Part shown: positions 12,041 through 19,336 of the stretch, piece after piece
Layout of the letters: each line of letters starts with the position of its first letter
How positions within the stretch are numbered: position 1 is the first letter of the stretch
Assembly (NCBI GenBank): GCA_963667605.2
Contig: CAXXUZ010000003.1
Location: 1,915,322 to 1,979,321 of the forward strand
Origin: JADLGL01 sp963667605
GTDB lineage: Bacteria; Pseudomonadota; Alphaproteobacteria; Rhizobiales; Kaistiaceae
Length of the DNA: 64,000 bases
Direction of reading: 5' to 3'
Program-made: the position numbers and the translations under genes
Notes under the pieces: model-generated
The model's input: the letters and a program-made list of their open reading frames with translations, nothing else
Told to the model about the DNA's origin: nothing
Database searches by the model: none

Positions 12041-12559
12041 TCAGGCTGCTTCATCCTTGGCCGCATAGGCTCCGACCACTCTCGCTATCTGACCCGCCGG
12101 TTCGTTCACCACCTGCGCGATTCTGGTCGCCGGTGTGCTGATCATGCCAACGAGCTGAGCTCGCAGCTCGTCGAGTGACGGGAGTGCGGCCAATGCTTTG
12201 ACACCATCCGCATCGAGCGGGGTCGTTCCCATCGTGCCGCCAAGGATGACCAGTTTTTCGTTGGTCTTGGCGAAGTCGGCCACGACCTTCGGAGCGGCGA
12301 CCGGATCGCTCGAATAGGCGATCAGCGTCGGGCCCGAGAAAAGGTCGGTGATCGATTCCGCGTCGGTTCCGCGCAGCGCCAGTTTGGCCAAGCGGTTCTT
12401 GACCACCTTGGCGCTGGCGCCGGCTTCGCGAACGCGGGCACGCAGGCTCGTCATGTCAGCGACATTGAGACCGGAATAATGGGCAACAACCACCACACCG
12501 GCCGACGAGAAAACGGTGTTGAGCATTTCGACAAATTCGCTCTTTTCCGTTCTATCCAC
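12041..12559 (-). CDS. rplJ: 50S ribosomal protein L10
   Basis: Base of the ribosomal stalk; binds 23S rRNA and several L12 dimers. I start at GTG (complement at 12557–12559), giving 172 residues (M/V-DRTEKSEFVEML), because GGAG lies 6 nt upstream and L10 proteins begin at this position. The longer frame adds 36 Arg/Gly-rich codons that lie in the leader RNA. Conserved features include VVVVAHYSGL and KVVKNRLAKLAL. An L10-leader-like structured region lies upstream (12700–12830), consistent with autoregulation by the L10–L12 complex. Confidence 0.95.
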   Translation of the reverse strand: MDRTEKSEFVEMLNTVFSSAGVVVVAHYSGLNVADMTSLRARVREAGASAKVVKNRLAKLALRGTDAESITDLFSGPTLIAYSSDPVAAPKVVADFAKTNEKLVILGGTMGTTPLDADGVKALAALPSLDELRAQLVGMISTPATRIAQVVNEPAGQIARVVGAYAAKDEAA

Positions 12560-12881
12560 TGCGATCTCCACTTCTAGCGACGCTATCTTGCGACCGGACC
12601 GCCGGTTACGCCGGCCACGCCCGAATCGGGACGCGACCATTCCAGCCTGTCCGCCCGCGACCGACACCGGCCGCTAGGCTTGGTTCGAACCGATCGGCCG
12701 AGGTCCTCTCCCGGCAAATCGATCTCCCCGTCTCATGCGGGCCCCTCGACAGGGCTTAGGCCGGGAGTTTCCCGACACCTGCAGTCTCGGACAGGATCAG
12801 GCCTCGGTTCATGGGTACAAGACCGAGGCCAATCCGCCGCATCGACCGTTGCCGGCCGAAACGGCAAGTTCTTGTTCCTCT
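12560..12881 (-). promoter_or_regulatory. rplA–rplJ intergenic region containing an L10 leader-like RNA
   Basis: A 322-bp non-coding gap just upstream of rplJ. Two strong stems are visible: GGCCTCGGT (12800–12808) with ACCGAGGCC (12822–12830), and CTCCCGGC (12708–12715) with GCCGGGAG (12760–12767). On the transcribed (minus) strand the segment between the stems reads CTGTCCGAGACTGCAGGTGT, similar to the conserved part of L10 leaders from other bacteria. In that family the L10(L12)4 complex binds the leader and represses rplJL translation. The assignment rests on position and the two stems; a covariance-model match was not run. Confidence 0.7.
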
Positions 12882-13577
12882 TCAGGCGCCCAAAACGGTC
12901 GCCGGATCGACATGGATTCCTGGACCCATCGTCGATGAAATTGCCACCCTCCTCACGAAGGTTCCTTTGGCACCGCTGGGCTTGGCTTTCTGCACCGCAT
13001 CCGCGAGCGCCTTGATATTCTCCGTCAGCGCCGCTTCGGTGAAGCTCACCTTGCCGATCCCGGCGTGAATGATCCCTGCCTTTTCGGCGCGGAACTCGAC
13101 CGCGCCGCCCTTGGCCGCGCTCACCGCCGCGGTGACGTCGGTAGTCACCGTTCCGACCTTGGGATTTGGCATCAGGCCACGTGGGCCGAGTACTTTGCCG
13201 AGTCGACCGACGAGCGGCATCATGTCTGGCGTGGCGATGCAGCGATCGAAATCGATCGTCCCCTTCTGGACCGTCTCGACCAGATCCTCCGCACCGACGA
13301 CGTCGGCGCCCGCCTGCTTGGCCTCGTCGGCCTTGTCGCCGCGGGCGAAAACTGCAACCCGAACAGTGCGGCCGGAGCCGTTGGGCAATTGACAAACGCC
13401 ACGTACCATCTGATCGGCGTGACGAGGATCAACACCGAGATTCATCGCCATTTCCACCGTCTCATCAAATTTGGCGCTGGCCCGCTCACGAACCATCGCC
13501 ACTGCCTGATCAAGTCGGTACATCTTCTCGCGATCAAGGCCCTCGCGGGCGACCTTCTGCTTTTTTCCTGTCGCCAT
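12882..13577 (-). CDS. rplA: 50S ribosomal protein L1
   Basis: 23S rRNA-binding protein of the L1 stalk, involved in release of the E-site tRNA. The product has 231 residues from ATG at 13577, the family length. Conserved segments include the Asn/Leu-rich strand before GVDPRHADQMVRG, and MPLVGRLGKVLGPRGLMPNPK, the L1 signature region. It starts 3 bp past rplK and forms the L11 operon with it. L1 commonly represses translation of rplK–rplA. Confidence 0.98.
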   Translation of the reverse strand: MATGKKQKVAREGLDREKMYRLDQAVAMVRERASAKFDETVEMAMNLGVDPRHADQMVRGVCQLPNGSGRTVRVAVFARGDKADEAKQAGADVVGAEDLVETVQKGTIDFDRCIATPDMMPLVGRLGKVLGPRGLMPNPKVGTVTTDVTAAVSAAKGGAVEFRAEKAGIIHAGIGKVSFTEAALTENIKALADAVQKAKPSGAKGTFVRRVAISSTMGPGIHVDPATVLGA

Positions 13578-13580
13578 CGC

Positions 13581-14009
13581 CTAGTCCACCACCGCCAGGC
13601 CCATCGATCGGGCCGATCCCTCAACCATCCGCATTGCCGCCTCTATGGTGTTGGCGTTGAGGTCGACCATCTTGTTGGTCGCGATCTCCTTCACCTGGCT
13701 TCGCGATACCCTGCCGGCGACCTCCCGGCCCGGCTCCTGCCCGCCATTCTTGAGATCGGCAGCCTTTTTCAAAAAATAAGAGACCGGCGGCGCCTTCATC
13801 TCGAAGGTGAAGGATTTGTCCTGGTAGTACGTGACCACCACCGGGATCGGCGATCCCTTCTCCAGTTCCTGGGTTTGGGCGTTGAAGGTTTTGCAGAACT
13901 CCATAATGTTGATGCCACGCTGGCCTAGCGCCGGACCGATCGGCGGCGACGGATTGGCGGCGCCAGCGGGCACCTGGAGCTTCAAAAAGCCCTGAATTTT
14001 CTTTGCCAT
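13581..14009 (-). CDS. rplK: 50S ribosomal protein L11
   Basis: Component of the GTPase-associated centre. The product has 142 residues from ATG at 14009 (MAKKIQGFLKLQVPAG), with the proline-rich PSPPIGPALGQRGINIMEFC segment and the C-terminal rRNA-binding domain. Length and ends match the family. It lies about 97 bp downstream of nusG and 3 bp upstream of rplA. Confidence 0.98.
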   Translation of the reverse strand: MAKKIQGFLKLQVPAGAANPSPPIGPALGQRGINIMEFCKTFNAQTQELEKGSPIPVVVTYYQDKSFTFEMKAPPVSYFLKKAADLKNGGQEPGREVAGRVSRSQVKEIATNKMVDLNANTIEAAMRMVEGSARSMGLAVVD

Positions 14010-14106
14010 CTACTGTTCCTCTCTCGTTACGAGAAGCGGGTTCAGGAATGGTGTGGTGCAAGGTCGGCATTTGGCGATGCCGACATCTCCCACAACCGGT
14101 TTCCGG

Positions 14107-14637
14107 TCAGAGTTTTTCAACCTGACCGTATTCAAGCTCGACCGGCGTCGCCCGACCGAAAATCGAAACGGCGACCTTGAGCCGCGCCCGCTCCTCGTCG
14201 ATCTCTTCGACGAGGCCATTGAACGAGGCGAACGGACCGTCGGCGACGCGAACCTGCTCGCCGACATCAAAACTAATCGACGGCTTCGGCCGCTCGACAC
14301 CCTCCTGCACCTGCTGCAGGATGTGCTGCGCCTCGGCGTCGGAAATCGGTACCGGCCGCGAATCGGCGCCAAGGAAGCCGGTCACTTTCGGCGTGTTCTT
14401 GATGAGGTGATAGGCCTCGTCGGTCATGCTCATTTTGACCAGGACATAGCCTGGGAAGAACTTCCTTTCAGCGTCGACCTTGCGACCGCGGCGAAGTTCG
14501 ACAACCTTTTCGGTTGGCACCAGGATCTCCTCGAACAAATCGCCGAGACCCGTGGCTTGGGCCTTTTCCCGGATCGAATCGGCGACCTTCTTCTCGAAGT
14601 TCGAATAAGCGTGAACGACGTACCAGCGTGTAGCCAT
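14107..14637 (-). CDS. nusG: Transcription antitermination/elongation factor NusG
   Basis: Binds RNA polymerase, modulates pausing, and links transcription to Rho or to the ribosome. The product has 176 residues from ATG at 14637 (MATRWYVVHAYSNFEKKVAD). The NGN domain contains FPGYVLVKM, and the C-terminal KOW domain contains GEQVRVADGPFASFNG. The open frame extends 96 codons upstream through secE in another frame and is not coding there. It starts 11 bp after the secE stop, so the two are co-transcribed. Confidence 0.98.
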   Translation of the reverse strand: MATRWYVVHAYSNFEKKVADSIREKAQATGLGDLFEEILVPTEKVVELRRGRKVDAERKFFPGYVLVKMSMTDEAYHLIKNTPKVTGFLGADSRPVPISDAEAQHILQQVQEGVERPKPSISFDVGEQVRVADGPFASFNGLVEEIDEERARLKVAVSIFGRATPVELEYGQVEKL

Positions 14638-14648
14638 CACCGCTCCGC

Positions 14649-14849
14649 TCAAACGCCGATGCCGAGAGCTGTCCGGACGATCCAACCGAGCACTCCGTCT
14701 ACCGCCATGAAGAACAGGGCCGAGATCGTCGCGAAAATGAACACCATGATGGTGCTGATCATAGTTTCGCGCCGAGTCGGCCACACGACTTTCGAGACCT
14801 CCGCCCGCACTTGTTGGAGGAATATGAAGGGATTCGTTCTTTCGGCCAT
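14649..14849 (-). CDS. secE: Preprotein translocase subunit SecE
   Basis: Small essential clamp of the SecYEG protein-export channel. The product has 66 residues: a short cytosolic amphipathic part (FLQQVRAEVSKVVWPTRRET, the SecE signature with VxWPTR) and one transmembrane helix (about residues 31–55). This is the short form found in most bacteria outside enterics. It lies between tRNA-Trp and nusG. Confidence 0.97.
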   Translation of the reverse strand: MAERTNPFIFLQQVRAEVSKVVWPTRRETMISTIMVFIFATISALFFMAVDGVLGWIVRTALGIGV

Positions 14850-14973
14850 TTATGCGCTCAAAGCCATACGGGCGCGCGAAACGGGTCCACGCGCCTTGCT
14901 GGGTGTCTGTACATAAGCGGCCCACGCCCCTGACTCAAGCCCTTAAATTCAGTTCTTCTCCCTCTGAAAGGAA

Positions 14974-15049
14974 TGGCAGGGGCGGCAGGACTCGAACCCG
15001 CGGCCACCGGTTTTGGAGACCGGTGCTCTACCAACTGAGCTACACCCCT
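14974..15049 (-). tRNA. tRNA-Trp (CCA anticodon), CCA end encoded
   Basis: The 76-nt cloverleaf reads on the minus strand from AGGGGTGTAGCTCAG to GCCCCTGCCA. The acceptor stem AGGGGTG pairs with the 3' strand, the anticodon loop is CTCCAAA (anticodon CCA) flanked by CCGGT/ACCGG, and the T-arm has GGTTCGAGTCC. A tRNA-Trp immediately before secE is the common arrangement in alphaproteobacteria. Confidence 0.96.
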
Positions 15050-15184
15050 AAACCAAACGATTGCGTCAGCGAACGCGCCCACAAATAGCCGCTCGCCGCG
15101 CCGGCGCAAAGCGGTTCCTGCACGACTGCCAGAACAGACCAGACTGGAAGTATCGCAACGCCATCGCGAGGGACGAGAGCTAGG

Positions 15185-15234
15185 TGGAGCGGGTGAGGAG
15201 AATCGAACTCCCGTCATCAGCTTGGAAGGCTGAG
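15185..15234 (-). repeat. 3'-terminal fragment of a tRNA-Gly (TCC) gene, likely attachment-site scar
   Basis: On the minus strand this stretch reads as the anticodon arm (TCAGC, loop CTTCCAA, GCTGA), the variable region, a T-arm (GGGAGTTCGATTCTCC) and the acceptor 3' strand CACCCGC-T-CCA of tRNA-Gly(TCC). The 5' acceptor strand and D-arm are absent: upstream sequence after about 15235 is unrelated. Integrases that use the 3' half of tRNA genes leave exactly this kind of fragment at one end of an island, with the intact tRNA at the other. The accessory, IS-rich DNA starts right here. The usual tuf gene between tRNA-Gly and tRNA-Trp is also missing. Confidence 0.7.
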
Positions 15235-15546
15235 ACAAGTCATTGTTTTCATTGGGGGACGTTATGAAAAATGGGGAATTATACGCCTAACGGAATATCT
15301 GGCTGGCTGGCGGCGAGTTCACAGGTGCCCGATTCCCTCTCCTGAAACTCGAATCGTTCGGCAGCCATTCGACCGCACTCACCGATGGGCATCAACGCCT
15401 GTATGGCACGCCAGGCACGGGCAGGCCATCGCACCGCATGGTCCGGTCAACGGCCATGATCCGGCCCGGGACCCGCTCGAGATCCCGGAGTTCCTCCGCC
15501 GCGTCCACTGACCGCTACCCGTTTCTGCGCCGCTGCCGCAACCGCC
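15235..15546. other. Non-coding junction next to the tRNA-Gly fragment
   Basis: No gene is recognised. The sequence GGGGAATTATACGCC from 15273 resembles the end of the IS1595-family element further right (GGGAATTATATCC), so it may be a solo element end. No integrase gene lies next to the tRNA fragment. Confidence 0.4.
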
Positions 15547-16338
15547 TCAGAACGAGTAGCGCAGCGACATCCGGAAACCGTGGCCCGCGAGTTTTGCCCG
15601 CGTCGGCGCCAGATCGAGCGGCAGCGGCTCCCGGCTTCCGTCCCGCCAGATCACCCGGCCCGCGCCACGCCCGGTATGGACGGCGCCGAGGTTGGTATAG
15701 CGCCAGGCCAGATCGAGCGTCACGCGCTCGCTCAGCGCCGCCGCCACCCCCGCTGTCACCATCCATGCGAGACCTGTCCGGCTTGCGCCCGGAACGATCG
15801 TCGTCGTCGCCGGAAACGTCATGGTGGTCTGCCCGATCCGGGTGCGGACAACGCCGATCCCGGCCCCGACAAACGGCCCGAACGGGCCGATCTTCGGGAC
15901 GCCCAGCCCGGGCAGGTCGATATAGGCGGCCAGCATCCCGGCGAACGATGACAGATCGGCAGCTACGGATTGCCGGCTCTCCGGTGACAGGAAGTTGGCG
16001 CGGCCCTTGAAGGCGAAACGCGGCCAGTATTCGACCAGAGCCTCGATCCGCGCCGCGGGCGACACCGTGTAGCCAAGCCCCAGTTCGAGGGGAATCACGG
16101 TCCCGAAATCGCCGACCGAACGATAGGGAGCGCCGTCGCCGCCCGTGCCGCAGCCATAGAGCGCCGTCGGCGAGGCACTCGAACAGTCCCGATCCGCAAA
16201 CACGGTCTTCCCCGGGCGGTCGAGACCGATGCCGGCCCGCAGGTACCAGTCGCCCGCTGCCGACGGCTCCACGGCAACGAATGCCATAAACCCCGCGGCC
16301 GCGATCGCGCTTGCCGCTCTAAGGCGCCACTTCGTCAT
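15547..16338 (-). CDS. Exported outer-membrane beta-barrel protein
   Basis: 263 residues with an Ala-rich signal peptide (about 1–28, probable cleavage after SAAG or PSAA before DWYLRAGIG). The mature part alternates polar and hydrophobic residues in strand-like blocks and ends in SLRYSF, the terminal aromatic residue typical of proteins inserted by the BAM machinery. Patterns such as DWYLRAGIG and FGPFVGAGIGV are like opacity/Omp25-type eight-stranded barrels. The specific function is unknown. It is the first intact gene after the tRNA-Gly scar and has no obvious operon partner. Confidence 0.75.
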   Translation of the reverse strand: MTKWRLRAASAIAAAGFMAFVAVEPSAAGDWYLRAGIGLDRPGKTVFADRDCSSASPTALYGCGTGGDGAPYRSVGDFGTVIPLELGLGYTVSPAARIEALVEYWPRFAFKGRANFLSPESRQSVAADLSSFAGMLAAYIDLPGLGVPKIGPFGPFVGAGIGVVRTRIGQTTMTFPATTTIVPGASRTGLAWMVTAGVAAALSERVTLDLAWRYTNLGAVHTGRGAGRVIWRDGSREPLPLDLAPTRAKLAGHGFRMSLRYSF

Positions 16339-16344
16339 GTCTTG

Positions 16345-16653
16345 CTAGTGCCCCTTCGTGCGGCCGTCCGCGAACCCGGCATCGAACGACAGGAACCGGT
16401 CGAAGAGGGCGATCTTGCGCCACCGGACATCGAACGAAACCTCCGGTCCCCGATATTCCACCAGCCCGAACCAGCGGAGCGGATCGAGGATGTGCCGCGC
16501 GAACATCGTTGCCGTCGGATCCCAGTGCGCCGCCGAAGAACGTCTGACAGTAGCGCTTGGCCAGCCCACCGTCGCCCCAGGTCTCATCCTGTATATAGCG
16601 GGTCTCACCTTGATTGTCGCTCTATAGAGCGATGCGGTAAATGTCGACATCAT
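16345..16653 (-). CDS. Hypothetical, probably a gene fragment
   Basis: A 102-codon frame whose second half (about residues 49–102, ARHILDPLRWFGLVEYRG followed by WRKIALFDRFLSFD) looks like a real protein C-terminus, while the first half is Arg/Thr-rich and unconvincing. It lies between the barrel protein and the channel-like gene, 6 bp upstream of the former. Most likely the remnant of a longer gene; no family was recognised. Confidence 0.3.
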   Translation of the reverse strand: MMSTFTASLYRATIKVRPAIYRMRPGATVGWPSATVRRSSAAHWDPTATMFARHILDPLRWFGLVEYRGPEVSFDVRWRKIALFDRFLSFDAGFADGRTKGH

Positions 16654-17777
16654 TGACCAGCCAACTTTTCTTCCGCAGGGACCACGGGCTCAACCCACGT
16701 CTTGTTTAAGGTCAAGAGCGGCGAGATATCTGCGTCAATCAGTGCGTCACGCTGATGATCGATGGGCCGATCCATGTCCTCGATCAGGAAGTACATACCG
16801 CCCAAGACATAGACCACCAGCGCCACCGAGACGAAGCCAACCAAGCCCGGCATGACGATGATGACGGCAATCGTGTAGACAATCGTGACGTAGCGCAGGA
16901 AGCGGTCGTATGCGTCTGGAGTCTCCGAGATGGCCCCGTGTAACACGAGGGTCGTGGCCTGCTGCAGGCTCAAGACATAGGGCGCCGGCGCATCCCGACG
17001 GGCAATCTCGCTGCCGAGCGTTCTTGTCGCCGTCTCGAGTGACGCGGTGCCCTCCCCAGTGGTGAGAACCCGCTCTAGATTCAGTGCCCACTCCCTCAGG
17101 CCGAGAGCACTTGGCACGCTGTCGCGCAGTGCGTTCAGTGCGCCGACGATATTGCAGACGGCGATCTCAACCTCGTTCATCCGCCGCTGTGCGGAGGCGA
17201 GCTTGGTAGCCAGCAATACGCCGATAGCAAAGCCGACGACTGTCAGCATGGTCTTGAGATCGCCGATCGCCGGCCACCATGCTTCGCGTTCGAAAGCGAG
17301 CGCCACCGCTTTGAAGGCGAGGGCGACGCCAATATATGGCCCGATGCGTGCGAGGATGCCGGACCAGAGGGCTCTCGAGCGCACACCCTGTTCGGCGAGT
17401 TTCAGCACGCGGAGGAAACGGAACAGACGTAGCGCACGTAGCCACGAGATATTCCAAAGCGCCGGTACGAACAGGCTGACCGCCGACGGCAGTAAGGCGA
17501 GTACGTCGATGACCCCTTCCTTACTGACGGCGTATCTCCACGGCTTTGGTGTAACGGCAAGGCGGGTGATGTACTCGACACCGAAGACGACGAGGATCAC
17601 GTCGAGCGCAATGAGCAGACCCGCAAATTCTTCCGAGACATTCGGGAGGCGCTCCTCGACCACCAGTGCGAGGATCGACAGTAGAATGACTATAAGGAGC
17701 ACATAGGAAATCGCTTTTTGCAGGCGCGTCGCCGGGCTCTCAAGAGCCTGATAAATGCCCTGTCGTGAAATTTTCAT
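16650..17777 (-). CDS. Membrane protein: voltage-sensor-like N-terminus joined to a bestrophin/DUF4239-like region
   Basis: 375 residues. The N-terminal half has four hydrophobic segments arranged like a voltage-sensing domain. The second (LIALDVILVVFGVEYITRL) carries an internal acidic residue, and the fourth-segment-like helix LRALRLFRFLRVLKL has regularly spaced arginines. No K-channel selectivity filter (TVGYG-like) follows. The C-terminal half has two membrane-segment pairs with a soluble helical section between them, ending YFLIEDMDRPID, a pattern like bestrophin-like (DUF4239) anion-channel relatives. This pairing of domains is inferred by eye and is unusual. Located in the inner membrane; ligand and ion are unknown. 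Confidence 0.65.
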   Translation of the reverse strand: MKISRQGIYQALESPATRLQKAISYVLLIVILLSILALVVEERLPNVSEEFAGLLIALDVILVVFGVEYITRLAVTPKPWRYAVSKEGVIDVLALLPSAVSLFVPALWNISWLRALRLFRFLRVLKLAEQGVRSRALWSGILARIGPYIGVALAFKAVALAFEREAWWPAIGDLKTMLTVVGFAIGVLLATKLASAQRRMNEVEIAVCNIVGALNALRDSVPSALGLREWALNLERVLTTGEGTASLETATRTLGSEIARRDAPAPYVLSLQQATTLVLHGAISETPDAYDRFLRYVTIVYTIAVIIVMPGLVGFVSVALVVYVLGGMYFLIEDMDRPIDHQRDALIDADISPLLTLNKTWVEPVVPAEEKLAGQ

Positions 17778-17910
17778 AGAGAGCGCCGTCTGGACGAGAG
17801 CGCCGTCTGGACTTTTGACCCTGCATCAGTAGCAAAAGGCCTGGCCTGCAACGCATATCCAGTTCCGATGTGGAAGCTCTTGCCTGGCCGCAGACCCGAA
17901 ATAAAACGGA

Positions 17911-17947
17911 ATCGCGGATGGGGGAGAGGAGGCATGAGGTATCCACT
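17911..17947 (+). mobile_element. 37-bp relic of the IS3-family element
   Basis: The bases match exactly the orfA/orfB junction of the IS3-family copies elsewhere in the window (for example 63111–63147, including the ATGA overlap), then stop abruptly where the 66-bp repeat begins. This is a leftover of a fourth insertion of the same element. Confidence 0.8.
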
Positions 17948-18012
17948 CTAAACAACTATAATAAAATCATAGGCGTGCTTATCCCCAAACTGAAAAGAGA
18001 GGCAAAGGTCAG
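17947..18012 (+). repeat. 66-bp direct repeat B, copy 1
   Basis: Nearly identical to 21467–21532 (two mismatches seen, in the CCCCAAAC/CTCCATAC stretch). AT-rich compared with its surroundings. In copy 1 it abuts the IS3 relic; in copy 2 it abuts repeat A. No coding content. Confidence 0.85.
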
Positions 18013-18269
18013 TATTGCACACTATTCAGAAACTTGAAGAGTATGAGTGGCTTGCAGAGCGTTTGACGCTCTGCCAGTAGGCGCTCTTTCACTCCGCCCT
18101 TTGAGCCACGCATCAATTTCACCGACCTCGACGTTGGTGTGTGGCTCCAAACGATAGATTCCGTCTTCAACGGTCGCTTTCATCGGCGTATCTCCATTAG
18201 TGGTTTGGTGTCTTTGCTACATCATGCCGTATTTATGCTTCGCACTAAGGTGGTGCCGGGGAAGAACGC

Positions 18270-18406
18270 CGACCAAATGGCCTTCCACGCGCTGGCCGAT
18301 TACCAAAATCATGTCATCGGATGGCTGCAATGGGAACAGAGTTCCCTTGGAGATGGGGCCGTGGTACGATTTCCGCGAATTTGGATGTCATCTGGGGAAT
18401 GTCGGT
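18270..18406 (+). repeat. 137-bp direct repeat C, copy 1
   Basis: Matches 21646–21782 essentially base for base. It ends 42 bp before the start codon of the lectin-like gene, so it may carry that gene's promoter. The open frame through it continues from non-coding DNA and is not taken as real. Confidence 0.85.
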
Positions 18407-18448
18407 TCATTGTGGTACCCTCATGCCCGAGGAACAGGAGGAGACGTT

Positions 18449-19108
18449 ATGCAAACCAGAAACATGATATTCGGCCTCGGTATGGCCGTTGCTGCCGCCG
18501 GCCTAACGGCCGCGGCGGTCGCCCAGAACAATGGCGAGGGCGAAATGAGCTTCTTCGTCACCAGCGTCGGCTCCGGAGAGGGCGGCAATCTCGGCGGCCT
18601 GGAGGGCGCTGATGCGCATTGTCAATCGCTTGCGGCGGCCGTGGGTGCCGGTGATCGCGTGTGGCGGGCCTATTTGAGCACCATCGACTTGGGCGGTGGC
18701 GAGGGGGGCGACGCCCGCGACAGGATCGGCGAAGGGCCCTGGTTCAATGCCGAGGGTGTGTTAATCGCCGCAAATCTGGACGATCTGCACACCGAGGGGG
18801 CCAACAATATAAACAAGGAGACGGCCCTGACCGAAGCGGGGGCGATCGTACCGGGACGAGGCGATTCCCCCAACCAGCACGATATCCTGACCGGGACGTT
18901 GCAGGATGGGACCGCCGCTAACGCCACCTGTATCAACTGGACCAGTAGCAGCAACGATCAATCGACCATTGTTGGGCACACGGATCTCCAAGGCAATCCG
19001 TCTGGGATCAACTTCTGGAACTATTCGCACGGCACCCGTGGTTGCAGCCAGGAAGCGCTGGTTGGAACAGGCGGCGCTGGCTACTTCTACTGCTTTGCTG
19101 CCCAGTGA
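18449..19108 (+). CDS. Secreted lectin-like protein
   Basis: 219 residues from ATG at 18449, with AGGAGG 9–14 nt upstream; the frame extends further but into repeat DNA. A signal peptide (MQTRNMIFGLGMAVAAAGLT… to AVAQ) is followed by MSFFVTSVGSGEGGNLGGL, then GADAHCQSLA and WRAYLST. Bacterial secreted proteins with this opening are generally annotated as lectin or C-type-lectin-fold proteins; conserved cysteines (AHCQ, ATCIN, RGCSQ, YFYCF) suggest disulfides. Exported, probably a carbohydrate- or surface-binding protein. The ligand is unknown and there is no operon partner. Confidence 0.7.
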   Translation: MQTRNMIFGLGMAVAAAGLTAAAVAQNNGEGEMSFFVTSVGSGEGGNLGGLEGADAHCQSLAAAVGAGDRVWRAYLSTIDLGGGEGGDARDRIGEGPWFNAEGVLIAANLDDLHTEGANNINKETALTEAGAIVPGRGDSPNQHDILTGTLQDGTAANATCINWTSSSNDQSTIVGHTDLQGNPSGINFWNYSHGTRGCSQEALVGTGGAGYFYCFAAQ

Positions 19109-19292
19109 TCGATGGCGGAATGGGCTTCTAGAAACGTCTCCGTTCCCTCGTGGCTACATCGACAAGGGATCGACCACTTGGTACGCAATCAATGACGCAT
19201 GGGCGGGGAAGTGCCGAAAGCCTCCGCGTAAGTTGGGCGGCTCGGGCATCCGGTTTGACACGGAGCGATATCGGAGGTTACGGAATACGATC

Positions 19293-19326
19293 ACCACATG
19301 GGGCGGGCAAACGCGCCCCATGTGGT
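19293..19326. terminator. Hairpin between convergent genes
   Basis: CCACATGGGGCG (19294–19305) pairs perfectly with CGCCCCATGTGG (19314–19325), plus one outer A-T pair, with an 8-nt loop. It lies 11 bp past the stop of the minus-strand solute-binding protein gene and about 185 bp past the lectin-like gene. It could stop transcription from both sides, although neither strand shows a strong T-run. Confidence 0.6.
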
Positions 19327-19336
19327 CGCCATGTCG

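Larger units (their letters stand above)
17778..18448. other. Non-coding region assembled from repeated segments
   Basis: The 670-bp gap upstream of the lectin-like gene holds a 37-bp IS3-family relic (17911–17947), a 66-bp repeat (17947–18012) and a 137-bp repeat (18270–18406), annotated separately. The rest (18013–18269) shows no gene or family match. Confidence 0.6.

Noticed and set aside
15185..15240. Intact tRNA-Gly
   Set aside because: D-arm and 5' acceptor strand are missing: sequence upstream of the anticodon stem (CAATGACTTGTC) cannot form them.
18200..18448. Upstream extension of the lectin-like protein (83 codons)
   Set aside because: It runs through repeat C, and would bury the signal peptide that follows the ATG with AGGAGG at 18449.
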